From: Paraburkholderia caribensis
GTDB taxonomy: Bacteria; Pseudomonadota; Gammaproteobacteria; Burkholderiales; Burkholderiaceae
Reading direction: 5' to 3'
NCBI RefSeq assembly: GCF_002902945.1
Contig: NZ_CP026101.1
Span: 2,852,001 to 2,916,000 of the forward strand
DNA length: 64,000 nucleotides
Below are positions 15,614 through 24,163 of the stretch, piece after piece. The notes below the pieces were generated by a model. That model made no database searches. It was not told where the DNA came from and was given only the letters and a program-made list of their open reading frames with translations. The position numbers and the translations under genes were made by a program. Positions within the stretch are counted from its first letter, which is position 1. Each line of letters starts with the position of its first letter.

Positions 15614-17176
15614 ATGATCGATGACGTCAATGGCAGTCGCAGTCGCTTGCATGGACCTTCACGTTTCGCGTTCGACACTTCGATCAGCGCAGCCCTCGCC
15701 ATTCTCGGCGCATCATTGCTTCCCCTGTCCGGCTGCATGGTCGGCCCCGATTACCGCACGCCCGCACCGCCCGCCACGCAAACCTATACGCCCACGCCGC
15801 TGCCCGATCAGACAGCGTCGTCGCCGGGCGCATCCGGTGTGCCTCAGCGATTTGTCGCAGCACAGGACATTCCCGCCCAATGGTGGACGCTCTTTCATTG
15901 CGAACCGCTCGACGCGCTGATACGCGAAGCGCTCGCCAACAGCCCGAACGTCGCCGCTGCGCAGGCGGCGCTCAGGCAGGCGGCCGAGAACTATCGCGCG
16001 GAAGTGGGCAGCGCGTTGTATCCGTCCGTCGATGCGAAGCTCAACGCGACGCGTGAGAAGTTCAACGGGGTCACGTTCGGCCAGCCGGGGCTCACGCAAG
16101 TGCTGAACCTGTATAACGCGTCGGTGAACGTGTCGTATAACCTCGATGTGTTCGGCGGCTCGCGGCGCGAACTCGAATCGCTGCGCTCGCAGATCGATTA
16201 CCAGGGCTATCAGTTGCAGGCCGCGTATCTCGCCCTGTCGGCGAACATCGTCACGGCGGCGGTCAAGGAGGCCTCCTTGCGCGAGCAGATCGACTCGACC
16301 GAACGCATCGCCGCAGATGAAGAAGCGCAACTCGGCGTATTGCGCAAACAGTTCGAACTGGGCGGCGTGGGCCGCACCGCCGTGCTCTCGCAGGAAACGT
16401 TGCTCGCGCAAACACGCGCGACGCTGCCGCCGCTGCGTCAGTCGCTCGATCAGACCCGGCATCAGCTTGCCGTGCTCGCAGGCAAGCCGCCAAGCGACAC
16501 GGCCGTGCCCGAGTTCAGGCTGTCGATGTTCACGTTGCCGCAAAGTTTGCCCGTGACTCTGCCTTCGTCGCTGGTCAGGCAGCGGCCCGACATCCTCGCA
16601 GCCGACGCCACGCTGCATCAGGCAAGCGCCCAGGTCGGCGTGGCGACGGCGAACATGTATCCGCAGATCACGCTGTCCGCAAGCTACGGCCCGCAGGCGC
16701 TGACGCCAGCGGGACTGCTCAAGTACGCGGACATGATCTGGAGCATCGGCGCGGGCATCACGCAGCCGCTCTTTCATGGCGGCCAGTTGAGCGCACAAAA
16801 GCGCGCTGCCGAGGCCGCATTCGATCAGGCCAACGCGCAATACCGGCAAACGGTGTTGCTCGCGTTCCAGAACGTCGCCGACACGTTGCGCGCGCTCGAA
16901 CACGATGCGACGGGTCTCGCCGCGCAAACGGACGCATGGCGCGCGGCGAGTGCTTCGCTCGATCTGACGCGGGGCCAGTTTCGCGTCGGCGGCGTCAGTT
17001 ATCTCGCGCTGCTCGATGCGCAGCGTCAATACCAGCAGACCGTCGTGAATCTGGCGCAGGCGCAGGCCGCGCGCTATGCGGACACGGCAGCGTTGTTCCA
17101 GTCGCTCGGCGGAGGCTGGTGGAACGACGCGGCCACGAGCCAAGCCAATCAGGCAAACCCCGCCACGCCGCACTGA
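15614..17176 (+). CDS. efflux outer-membrane lipoprotein, NodT/OprM family
   Basis: A 520-residue TolC-like channel of a tripartite RND pump. An N-terminal signal with lipobox LLPLSGC (near residue 41) is followed by MVGPDY, the standard start of mature NodT/OprM proteins. Two repeated outer-membrane-efflux domains follow, with hallmark helices such as SPNVAAAQAALRQAAENYRA and, in the second repeat, VAFQNVADTLRALEHDA-type sequence (here LLAFQNVADTLRALEHD). It is the first gene of the operon OMP, membrane-fusion protein, RND pump, an order common in Burkholderiales. Substrates are not predictable. Confidence 0.92.
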   Translation: MIDDVNGSRSRLHGPSRFAFDTSISAALAILGASLLPLSGCMVGPDYRTPAPPATQTYTPTPLPDQTASSPGASGVPQRFVAAQDIPAQWWTLFHCEPLDALIREALANSPNVAAAQAALRQAAENYRAEVGSALYPSVDAKLNATREKFNGVTFGQPGLTQVLNLYNASVNVSYNLDVFGGSRRELESLRSQIDYQGYQLQAAYLALSANIVTAAVKEASLREQIDSTERIAADEEAQLGVLRKQFELGGVGRTAVLSQETLLAQTRATLPPLRQSLDQTRHQLAVLAGKPPSDTAVPEFRLSMFTLPQSLPVTLPSSLVRQRPDILAADATLHQASAQVGVATANMYPQITLSASYGPQALTPAGLLKYADMIWSIGAGITQPLFHGGQLSAQKRAAEAAFDQANAQYRQTVLLAFQNVADTLRALEHDATGLAAQTDAWRAASASLDLTRGQFRVGGVSYLALLDAQRQYQQTVVNLAQAQAARYADTAALFQSLGGGWWNDAATSQANQANPATPH

Positions 17177-17269
17177 CTTCTTGCAGTAGCCGCACGTCGC
17201 ATGCGATGAGCCCGCAGCGCCGCCGGATGCGTTTCGTGCCTCACCCGTTTGCCGTGCAAGGACATGACG

Positions 17270-18421
17270 ATGACGACGAAAAGACCGATGACAAAGCGGA
17301 TGATCATCATGCTGATCTGCGTGGGCGTGCTGCTCGCCGCGCTGGTCGGCTTCAACCTGTTCAAGGCGCACATGATCCGGAAGTTCATGGCGAGCAATGC
17401 GGCGCCCGCCGCGACCGTGACGTCCGCTGTCGCGCGCTATCAGAGCTGGCAGCCGCAACTGTCCGCCGTCGGCAGCCTGCGCGCGGTGCGCGGCGTCGAC
17501 GTGACGACGGAAGTGCCGGGCCTCGTCCGCGAGATTCCGTTCAGCTCGGGGCAGGAAGTGAAAGCAGGCCAGGTGCTGCTGCGCCTGAACGACGATTCGG
17601 ACCGCGCGCTGCTCGCCTCGCTGCAAGCCGCCGCGGAACTCGCGCAAACCGTGTACAAGCGCGACAAGGCGCAGTACGACATCCAGGCGATCGCCAGGGC
17701 GCAACTCGACGCCGATGCAGCCGACCTCAAAAGCAAGCGCGCGCAGGTCGATCAACAGGCCGCGCTCGTCGAGAAGAAAACCATTCGCGCACCGTTCGCG
17801 GGACGCGTCGGCATCACGACCGTGAATCCCGGCCAGTACATCAATCCCGGCGACGCGATCGTCACGTTACAGGCCATCGATCCGATTTACGCCGACTTCT
17901 ATCTGCCGCAGCAACAACTCGGGCAATTGCAGGTCGGACAAACCGTCGTCGTCGATACCAACGCGTACAGCAGCCGCACGTTCGACGGCAAGATCCGCTC
18001 GATCAATCCGCGCGTGGACAACACGACGCGCAACGTGCAGATCGAGGCGAGCGTCGACAACCGCGAGCGCAAGCTGCTGCCCGGCATGTACGCGAACGTG
18101 AAGATCGACGCGGGCAACGAAGAACGCTATCTGACGCTGCCGCAAACGGCGATCACCTATAACCCGTACGGCGCAACCGTGTTCGTGGTCAAGCCGGGCG
18201 AGCACAAGGACGCGCATGGCAAGGTCATGCCCATCGCGCAACAGGTGTTCATCACGCCAGGGCCGACGCGCGGCGATCAGGTCGCGATACTCAAGGGCAT
18301 CGGCGAAGGCACGCAGGTCGTGACGAGTGGCCAGTTGAAGCTGAAGAACGGCACGCCGCTCGTGATCGACAACCGCGTGCTGCCTGCCGACAGCCCGAAC
18401 CCGACGCCTCAGGAACAATAA
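17270..18421 (+). CDS. RND efflux periplasmic adaptor (membrane-fusion protein)
   Basis: A 383-residue HlyD-type adaptor linking the inner-membrane pump to the outer-membrane channel. An N-terminal membrane segment (MIIMLICVGVLLAALVGFNLF) is followed by the lipoyl half-motifs (EVPGLVREIPFSSGQEVKAG and KKTIRAPFAGRVGI) around a short helical hairpin, then beta-barrel and membrane-proximal domains. The start at 17270 is favoured because AAGGA sits at usable distance; an ATG two codons earlier and a TTG further upstream are possible. The pump gene follows after 10 bp. Confidence 0.92.
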   Translation: MTTKRPMTKRMIIMLICVGVLLAALVGFNLFKAHMIRKFMASNAAPAATVTSAVARYQSWQPQLSAVGSLRAVRGVDVTTEVPGLVREIPFSSGQEVKAGQVLLRLNDDSDRALLASLQAAAELAQTVYKRDKAQYDIQAIARAQLDADAADLKSKRAQVDQQAALVEKKTIRAPFAGRVGITTVNPGQYINPGDAIVTLQAIDPIYADFYLPQQQLGQLQVGQTVVVDTNAYSSRTFDGKIRSINPRVDNTTRNVQIEASVDNRERKLLPGMYANVKIDAGNEERYLTLPQTAITYNPYGATVFVVKPGEHKDAHGKVMPIAQQVFITPGPTRGDQVAILKGIGEGTQVVTSGQLKLKNGTPLVIDNRVLPADSPNPTPQEQ

Positions 18422-18431
18422 GAGGCCGCCG

Positions 18432-21400
18432 ATGAAATTCACCGATATCTTTATCGAACGGCCGGTGCTCGCCTCCGTCGTGAGTCTGCTGATTCTCGTG
18501 CTCGGCTTGCGCGCGCTGTCGACGCTCAAGGTCAGCGAGTATCCGCAGACGGAAAACGGCGTGGTCACGATCATGACCGCGTACTACGGCGCGAGCGCCG
18601 ACACGATGGCCGGCTTCATCACGCAGCCGCTCGAATCGGCGATTGCGCAGGCCCAGGGCATCGACTACATGTCGTCGTCGAGCACGACGGGCCTCTCCAC
18701 GATCACCGCGACACTGCGTCTGAACTACGACTCCAACCGCGCATTGACGGAGATCAACACGCAGATCGCGTCGGTGCGCAACCAGTTGCCGCCGCAAGCG
18801 CAGCAGCCTGTGCTGACCGTCCAGGTCGGCCAGACCACCGACGCGATGTACATGGGCTTCTACAGCGACGTCCTGCCGAGCAACAACGTGACCGACTATC
18901 TGCTGCGCGTCGTGAAGCCGAAGCTCGATTCGGTGCAGGGCGTGCAGACGGCGGAAATTCTCGGCGGCCGGCAGTTCGCATTGCGCGCGTGGCTCGATTC
19001 GACGAAGCTCGCGGCGCACAACGTGACGGCTTCCGACGTATTCACGGCGCTCGGCAACAACAACTATCTGGCGACGCTCGGCACGACCAAAGGGCAGATG
19101 ATCAGCGTCGATCTGAACGCGGGCACCGACCTGCATTCCGTCGAGGACTTCAGAAAGCTGGTGGTGAAGCAGAAGAACGGCGCGATCGTGCGTCTCGAGG
19201 ATGTCGGCAATGTCGTGCTCGGCGCGGACAGCTACGACTTCAACGTCGCGTTCAGCGGCAAGCGCTCGGTGTTCATCGGCATCAAGGTCGCGCCGGATGC
19301 GAACGTGCTCGATGTGGCCAAGCGCGTGAAGGCGATCTTTCCCGATCTGCAGAAGCAGTTCCCGACAGGCATGACGGGCGACATCGTCTACGACGCGACG
19401 GACTTCATCAACACCGCCATCGAGGAAGTGGTGAAGACCCTCGTCGAAGCGCTGCTGATCGTGACGGTGGTGATCTTCCTGTTTCTCGGCAGCTTCCGTG
19501 CGGTGATCGTGCCCGTGATCGCGATGCCGCTGTCGCTGATCGGCACGTTCTTCGTGATGCAGCTGCTCGGTTATTCGATCAACCTGCTGACGCTGCTTGC
19601 GCTCGTGCTCGCGATCGGACTGGTGGTCGACGACGCGATCATCGTGGTCGAGAACGTCGACCGGCATATGAAGGAGGAAGGCAAGCCGCCATTCGAAGCC
19701 GCGATGATCGCCGCGCGCGAACTGGGCGGGCCGATTCTTGCGATGACGGTCGTGCTGATCGCCGTGTATCTGCCTATCGGTTTTCAGGGCGGTTTGACGG
19801 GCGCGCTTTTCACCGAGTTTGCGTTCACGCTGGCGGGCGCCGTGGCTGTATCGGGTGTGATCGCGCTGAGTCTGTCGCCGATGATGTGCTCGCGTTTTTT
19901 CCGCATGGATCAGGAGTCGGGACGTTTCGCGCGTTTCGTCGACAGACAGTTCGAGCGCGTGCATCACGGCTACGGGCGGCTCCTGCATTCGATGCTCGAC
20001 ACGTGGCCCGTGTTCATCGTAATGGGGGCGCTGCTGCTGTGCGGGACCGTGTATCTGTTCATGACATCGCAATCGGAGCTTGCGCCGCAGGAGGACCAGG
20101 GCATCGTGCTGTCGCAGATCCAGGGGCCGCCGAATGCCACGATCCAACAGATGCAGACCTACGCGGACCAGGTGTTCGACATCTCGAAGGGTATGCCGGA
20201 GTATTCGCAGATGTTCCAGCTGACGGGCGCGCCGACGCTGAATCAGGGGATTGGCGGCGTTCTGTTCAAGACCTGGGACAAGCGCAAGAAGAACGCCACG
20301 CAGTTGCAGCAGGAGTTGCAGGAGAAGTGGAACGGCATTGCGGGCGCGCGGGTGGCCGCGTTCCAGTTTCCGCCGTTGCCCGGCGCACAGGGCTTGCCTG
20401 TGCAGTTCGTGATCAGCACGACGGAGCCGTTCGAGAATCTGAATGAAGTCTCGCAGACCGTGCTGCAGAAGGCGCGCGAGAGCGGCATGTTCTTTTTCGT
20501 CGATAGTGATCTGAAGATCGACAAGCCGGAGAGCGTGCTGGTCGTGGATCGCGATAAGGTTGCGTCGCTTGGGCTCACGCAGAGCGATGTCGGGCAGGCG
20601 CTGGGTGCGGCGCTGGGCGGCAACTACGTGAATTACTTTTCGATTGCGGGGCGCTCGTACAAGGTGATTCCGCAGGTGTTGCAAACGGATCGATTGAATC
20701 CGTCGCAGGTGCTTGACTATTATTTGCGCACGCCGGATGGCAGTGTGATACCGGCTTCGACTGTGACGAGTTTGAAGCAGAACGTGGTGCCGGAGTCGAT
20801 CAATCACTTTCAGCAGTTGAACTCGGCGACGATTTCCGGGGTGATTGCGCCGGGGATTTCGCAGGGGGAAGTGCTCGACTTTTTGCGCAAGGCCACCACC
20901 GATGCCGCGCCGACCGGTTATAGCGCGGATTACTCGGGGTTGTCGCGGCAGTTCGTGCAGGAGTCGGGCGGATTTGTCATTACGTTGATGTTCGCGACGA
21001 TCATCGTGTTTCTCGCGCTTGCCGCGCAGTTCGAAAGTTTTCGCGATCCTGTGGTGATTCTTGTTTCTGTGCCGATGGCGTTGTTTGGGGCGCTGATCTT
21101 TATTAATCTCGGGCTGTCGACGCTCAATATTTATACGCAGGTTGGGCTTGTTACTTTGATGGGGCTGGTTAGCAAGCACGGTATTTTGATTGTGCAGTTT
21201 GCTAATGAGCTTCAGCGGGCGGGGCGCTTGAAACGCGAGGCGCTCGAGGAGGCGGCGGCTGTGCGGTTGCGGCCTATTTTGATGACTACCGCGGCGATGG
21301 TACTTGGGGTTTTGCCGTTGGTGATTGCGTCAGGGGCTGGCGCCGCTGGGCGGAATGCCATGGGGCTTGTGATTTTTTCCGGGCTTTCTATTGGGACTCT

Positions 21401-21479
21401 TTTTACGCTGTTTGTTGTGCCTGCCATGTATATGCTTTTGGCTGCTGATCATCATAGGGATAGGAGCCGTTCGGTCTGA
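18432..21479 (+). CDS. RND multidrug efflux pump, inner-membrane permease (HAE1 family)
   Basis: A 1015-residue proton-driven pump. Typical features: N-terminal MKFTDIFIERPVLASVVSLLI, two large periplasmic loops, twelve predicted membrane segments in two halves, and the TM4 proton-relay motif GLVVDDAIIVVENV with its paired Asp. The length and N-terminus fit MexI/MuxB-type members. The last 600 bp (from about 20900) differ from the rest in base use: codons ending in T or G dominate (GGG, CTT, TTT, ATT, GTT, GCT), although the protein stays normal up to its hydrophilic tail. The stop codon lies 52 bp before palindromic repeat copy A. Confidence 0.95.
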   Translation: MKFTDIFIERPVLASVVSLLILVLGLRALSTLKVSEYPQTENGVVTIMTAYYGASADTMAGFITQPLESAIAQAQGIDYMSSSSTTGLSTITATLRLNYDSNRALTEINTQIASVRNQLPPQAQQPVLTVQVGQTTDAMYMGFYSDVLPSNNVTDYLLRVVKPKLDSVQGVQTAEILGGRQFALRAWLDSTKLAAHNVTASDVFTALGNNNYLATLGTTKGQMISVDLNAGTDLHSVEDFRKLVVKQKNGAIVRLEDVGNVVLGADSYDFNVAFSGKRSVFIGIKVAPDANVLDVAKRVKAIFPDLQKQFPTGMTGDIVYDATDFINTAIEEVVKTLVEALLIVTVVIFLFLGSFRAVIVPVIAMPLSLIGTFFVMQLLGYSINLLTLLALVLAIGLVVDDAIIVVENVDRHMKEEGKPPFEAAMIAARELGGPILAMTVVLIAVYLPIGFQGGLTGALFTEFAFTLAGAVAVSGVIALSLSPMMCSRFFRMDQESGRFARFVDRQFERVHHGYGRLLHSMLDTWPVFIVMGALLLCGTVYLFMTSQSELAPQEDQGIVLSQIQGPPNATIQQMQTYADQVFDISKGMPEYSQMFQLTGAPTLNQGIGGVLFKTWDKRKKNATQLQQELQEKWNGIAGARVAAFQFPPLPGAQGLPVQFVISTTEPFENLNEVSQTVLQKARESGMFFFVDSDLKIDKPESVLVVDRDKVASLGLTQSDVGQALGAALGGNYVNYFSIAGRSYKVIPQVLQTDRLNPSQVLDYYLRTPDGSVIPASTVTSLKQNVVPESINHFQQLNSATISGVIAPGISQGEVLDFLRKATTDAAPTGYSADYSGLSRQFVQESGGFVITLMFATIIVFLALAAQFESFRDPVVILVSVPMALFGALIFINLGLSTLNIYTQVGLVTLMGLVSKHGILIVQFANELQRAGRLKREALEEAAAVRLRPILMTTAAMVLGVLPLVIASGAGAAGRNAMGLVIFSGLSIGTLFTLFVVPAMYMLLAADHHRDRSRSV

Positions 21480-21480
21480 G

Positions 21481-21515
21481 TTTGGTTTGGTTTGGTTTGG
21501 TTTGGTTTGGTTTGG
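21481..21515 (+). repeat. tandem pentanucleotide repeat (TTTGG)x7
   Basis: Seven perfect TTTGG units, then TTTGC, directly after the RND pump stop codon and 16 bp before palindromic element A. There is no A at all between 21481 and 21530. The tract is slippage-prone. Similar but less regular TTTGG/TTTTGG tracts lie left of copies B and C, and AAAACC tracts lie to the right of copy C. Confidence 0.9.
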
Positions 21516-21530
21516 TTTGCTTGTGTTTGC

Positions 21531-22188
21531 GCTGGCATCCGCGTTTCGTTAGCTCGCTTCAAGCGTCGCCCCTGTGCGGGGCGGCACCTACTTTTCTTTG
21601 CCGCCGCAAAGAAAAGTAGGCAAAAGAAAGCGGCTCACACCGCCAGTGCTAATTCTTGCCTGAGGGCCCCCAAAGGTTCTTACGCTTCACACGGCAATCA
21701 CGTGACTGATGTTCGTTGCCAGCGCGTCGAACAGGCGCCTCACCCACTTCGAACACCCATACATGAGCCAGCGGCAGCGAATGGTATGTGCCGCCCAGGT
21801 GGCAAACTGTGTGTAGGTTGTCGCGTCGTATAGCTCGGCGCTCTTACAGGGTGGGATGCGTGCGCTATCGGTCCGGAGTGGTGCGCGTATGGCGCGAAAG
21901 CCGACACACAGTTTGCCACCTGGGCGGCGGTGGACTGTCTGGCGCCGCGTGCTGTGACGCGGGTATATGAAGCGGGTGAGGCGCACGGAGAGAGCGTTGG
22001 CAACGAACGTGAAGAAGTGCGTTATCGTGTGAAGTGTGGGCACGTTGGGGGCCCGTGGGCAAACGTCAAGGGCTGGCGGTGTGAGCCGCTTTCTTTTGCC
22101 TACTTTTCTTTGCGGCGGCAAAGAAAAGTAGGTGCCGCCCCGCACAGGGGCGACGCTTGAAGCGAGATAACGCATCGCGGATGCCAGC
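21531..22188 (-). repeat. 658-bp imperfect-palindrome element, copy A
   Basis: Two arms of about 285 bp in inverted orientation surround an asymmetric core of about 90 bp (21815-21903). The outer 125 bp of the arms, beginning GCTGGCATCCGCG and ending in the complementary GGATGCCAGC, are nearly identical. Each contains a 34-bp hairpin (21587-21620 and 22099-22132; 15-bp stem starting CCTACTTTTCTTTGC) and a short CGCCCC/GGGGCG hairpin. The zones between outer and inner arms are clearly homologous in inverted orientation but diverged. The inner arms carry GCCGCCCAGGTGGCAAACTG and its complement at mirrored offsets (259 and 260 bp from the two ends). The core orientation is opposite to copies B and C. 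No transposase, and the open frames inside are by-products of the palindrome. Confidence 0.93.
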
Positions 22189-22275
22189 GCAAAGCAAAAA
22201 GCAAATCGCAGATGCCAGCGCAAAGTCCAAACCCCACCCAGCGTCGCAGACAAAAAAAACCAAACAGGAGCAAAA

Positions 22276-22953
22276 ATGTTCAGCACATCACTCTTCCTGA
22301 CGTCCGCAGGTGTAGGCCTCGCCGTCGCCGCGCCAGTCGGCCCCATGGGCATGCTCTGCATCCGCCGGACGCTCACGGACGGCCCCCGCGCGGGCCTTGC
22401 AATCGGCCTGGGCATAGCCGGCGGCGACGCCATCTACGGCCTGATTGCTGCGCTAGGCCTGGTGAGCGTATCGCACTTCATGCTGGCCTACGACAAGCCG
22501 CTTCACATCATCGCAGGGCTATTCCTGCTCTATCTCGGCATCCGCACGATGCTGCAAAAAGACCCCGCCGGCAACGGCAACGGCAACGGCAACAGCAACA
22601 GCAACAGCAACAGCAGCGACAACCCCGAAGGGAAACTAGCCAACTTCGGCCACGCAGGCGCAATCAAAGCCTTCGCCAGCGCCCTGCTGCTCACGCTCAC
22701 CAATCCGCAAACGGTCATCATGTTCGCCGCCCTCTTCACGACGCTCGCGCCGCGCGGTCCGTTTTCATCGAGTGTCGCGCTCACGACCGTGCTCGGCGTG
22801 TTCTGCGGCTCGATCGCGTGGTGGTGCGTGCTCGTGACGGCCGTGTCGCTCGCGCGGCATGCGATCGGCCACAAGCTGCGCGTGATCATCGACCGCATCG
22901 CCGGGCTGGCGCTCGCCGTGTTCGGCATCGTCGAGGTCAAGCGCGCAATCTGA
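22276..22953 (+). CDS. LysE/RhtB-family amino-acid exporter with low-complexity loop
   Basis: A 225-residue inner-membrane protein with six predicted membrane segments and the family motif around AAPVGPMGMLCIRRTLTDGPRAGLAIGLG. Family members export amino acids such as lysine, threonine or homoserine lactones. Residues 99-114 are (GN)4(SN)3SS, encoded by a hexanucleotide minisatellite at 22570-22617, lying in the loop between membrane segments 3 and 4. The first 400 bp are A/C-rich on the coding strand (codons ACA, TCA, GCA, GTA, CCA, AAA), unlike the later part. CAGGAG precedes the ATG. It lies 87 bp right of palindromic copy A. Confidence 0.88.
   Translation: MFSTSLFLTSAGVGLAVAAPVGPMGMLCIRRTLTDGPRAGLAIGLGIAGGDAIYGLIAALGLVSVSHFMLAYDKPLHIIAGLFLLYLGIRTMLQKDPAGNGNGNGNSNSNSNSSDNPEGKLANFGHAGAIKAFASALLLTLTNPQTVIMFAALFTTLAPRGPFSSSVALTTVLGVFCGSIAWWCVLVTAVSLARHAIGHKLRVIIDRIAGLALAVFGIVEVKRAI
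22570..22617 (+). repeat. in-frame hexanucleotide minisatellite (GGCAAC)4(AGCAAC)3AGCAGC
   Basis: Eight 6-bp units within the LysE-type gene, encoding Gly-Asn and Ser-Asn dipeptides. The second half differs from the first by G-to-A in the first base of each unit. Copy-number change would leave the reading frame intact. Confidence 0.9.
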
Positions 22954-22991
22954 CCGCCACACAGGCAATCCATGCGCGGGCGAACCACGCC

Positions 22992-23867
22992 TCAAGCCCG
23001 CGCAAACCGCGCGCGCCACAAGCCATCGAGCGAATACAGCGCCAGCGCAATCCAGATCGCGCCATAGCCGATCAGCTGCGCCTGCCCGAACGGCTCGCGA
23101 TAAATCAGCACGCCAATGATCAGCTGCAACGACGGCGTCACATACTGGATCAGCCCGAGCATCGAAAGCGGAATTCGCCGCGCGCCCGCCGCGAACAGCA
23201 ACAGCGGCACGGCCGTGATCGGCCCGGCCAGCGCAAGCAGCACCTTCACGCCGAATGACGCCGAGCCAAACCCGCTCTCGCCATGCGACAACGCAAACAA
23301 CAGATACAGCACGGCGACGGGAAATAGCAGCACAGTTTCGAGCGTCAGCCCTTCGAGCGCACCCAACTGCGCCGTCTTGCGCAGCAGGCCATAGCCCGCA
23401 AAGCTGAACGCGAGCGCAAGGCTGATCCACGGCGGATGGCCGTTTTCCCACGTGAGCCACAACACGCCGCACGCGGCGACCGCGACGGAAAGCCACTGCA
23501 CGCGCCGCAAGCGCTCGCCGAGAAACGCAAGGCCGAACAGCACGTTGATCAGCGGATTGACGAAATAGCCGAGACTCGCCTCGACGATATGCCCCGCGTT
23601 GACGGCCCAGATATAGATGCCCCAGTTCGTCGACAGCAACAGCGCGCTCGCGGCGAAGCGCGCCAGCAGCCGGCGATCGCGCAGCACAGGCGCAAGCCAG
23701 CGCCACTGCTGCCGCACGGTGAGCACGATGAACAGAAACAGCATCGACCACACCATCCGGTGTGCCAGCATCTCAACCGGCGAAATCTGATGCAGCGACT
23801 TGAAATAGATGGGGAAGAGTCCCCACAAGGTGAACGCGAGCAATGCGTAGGCGACGCCGTAATTCAT
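22992..23867 (-). CDS. rarD: RarD-type EamA-family permease
   Basis: A 291-residue inner-membrane protein with ten predicted helices in two EamA repeats. It matches RarD from the first residues: MNYGVAYALLAFTLWGLFPIYFKSL, then LLLSTNWGIYIWAVN, EASLGYFVNPLINVLFG and PLSMLGLIQYVTPSLQLIIGVL. RarD is named for a chloramphenicol-sensitivity phenotype, but its substrate is uncertain. The start at 23867 is the conserved MNYG; a longer in-frame N-terminus is not credible. Its 3' end lies 38 bp from the convergent LysE stop. Confidence 0.92.
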   Translation of the reverse strand: MNYGVAYALLAFTLWGLFPIYFKSLHQISPVEMLAHRMVWSMLFLFIVLTVRQQWRWLAPVLRDRRLLARFAASALLLSTNWGIYIWAVNAGHIVEASLGYFVNPLINVLFGLAFLGERLRRVQWLSVAVAACGVLWLTWENGHPPWISLALAFSFAGYGLLRKTAQLGALEGLTLETVLLFPVAVLYLLFALSHGESGFGSASFGVKVLLALAGPITAVPLLLFAAGARRIPLSMLGLIQYVTPSLQLIIGVLIYREPFGQAQLIGYGAIWIALALYSLDGLWRARFARA

Positions 23868-24163
23868 TTTTGTCGGTCTGGGATGGGAGGCACCGGAAAC
23901 GGGAGGCAGAAGCGGCGCGCTGACGTGCCATTCGGCAAATCCCCGGCGCCCGAAACGCTTATTGTAAGCTGTCTGTCGGGACGGCCCGTTGCACAGCATC
24001 CGCCCACATTCGTACGCGGCAGCGCCGGTTTTGCGACAATAGCGGACTTTCGCCGCGCCGCCAGCCAGCATGAACATCCATTGGGATCATCTGAACGGCA
24101 GCAGGACGCACGGCTACCGGCAAGCTCGCCCGCAACCTTTTACGACCGTCCGCGGTCCGCGCA

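Noticed and set aside
18291..21179. Long antisense open frame (962 codons) opposite the RND pump gene
   Set aside because: It is Arg/His-rich, has no recognisable domain and mirrors a strongly conserved pump on the plus strand. Long antisense frames are expected in GC-rich genes.
21481..21515. TTTGG tract as a telomere-like or CRISPR-like array
   Set aside because: Too short, unit size five with no spacers, and explained by local slippage next to the palindrome.
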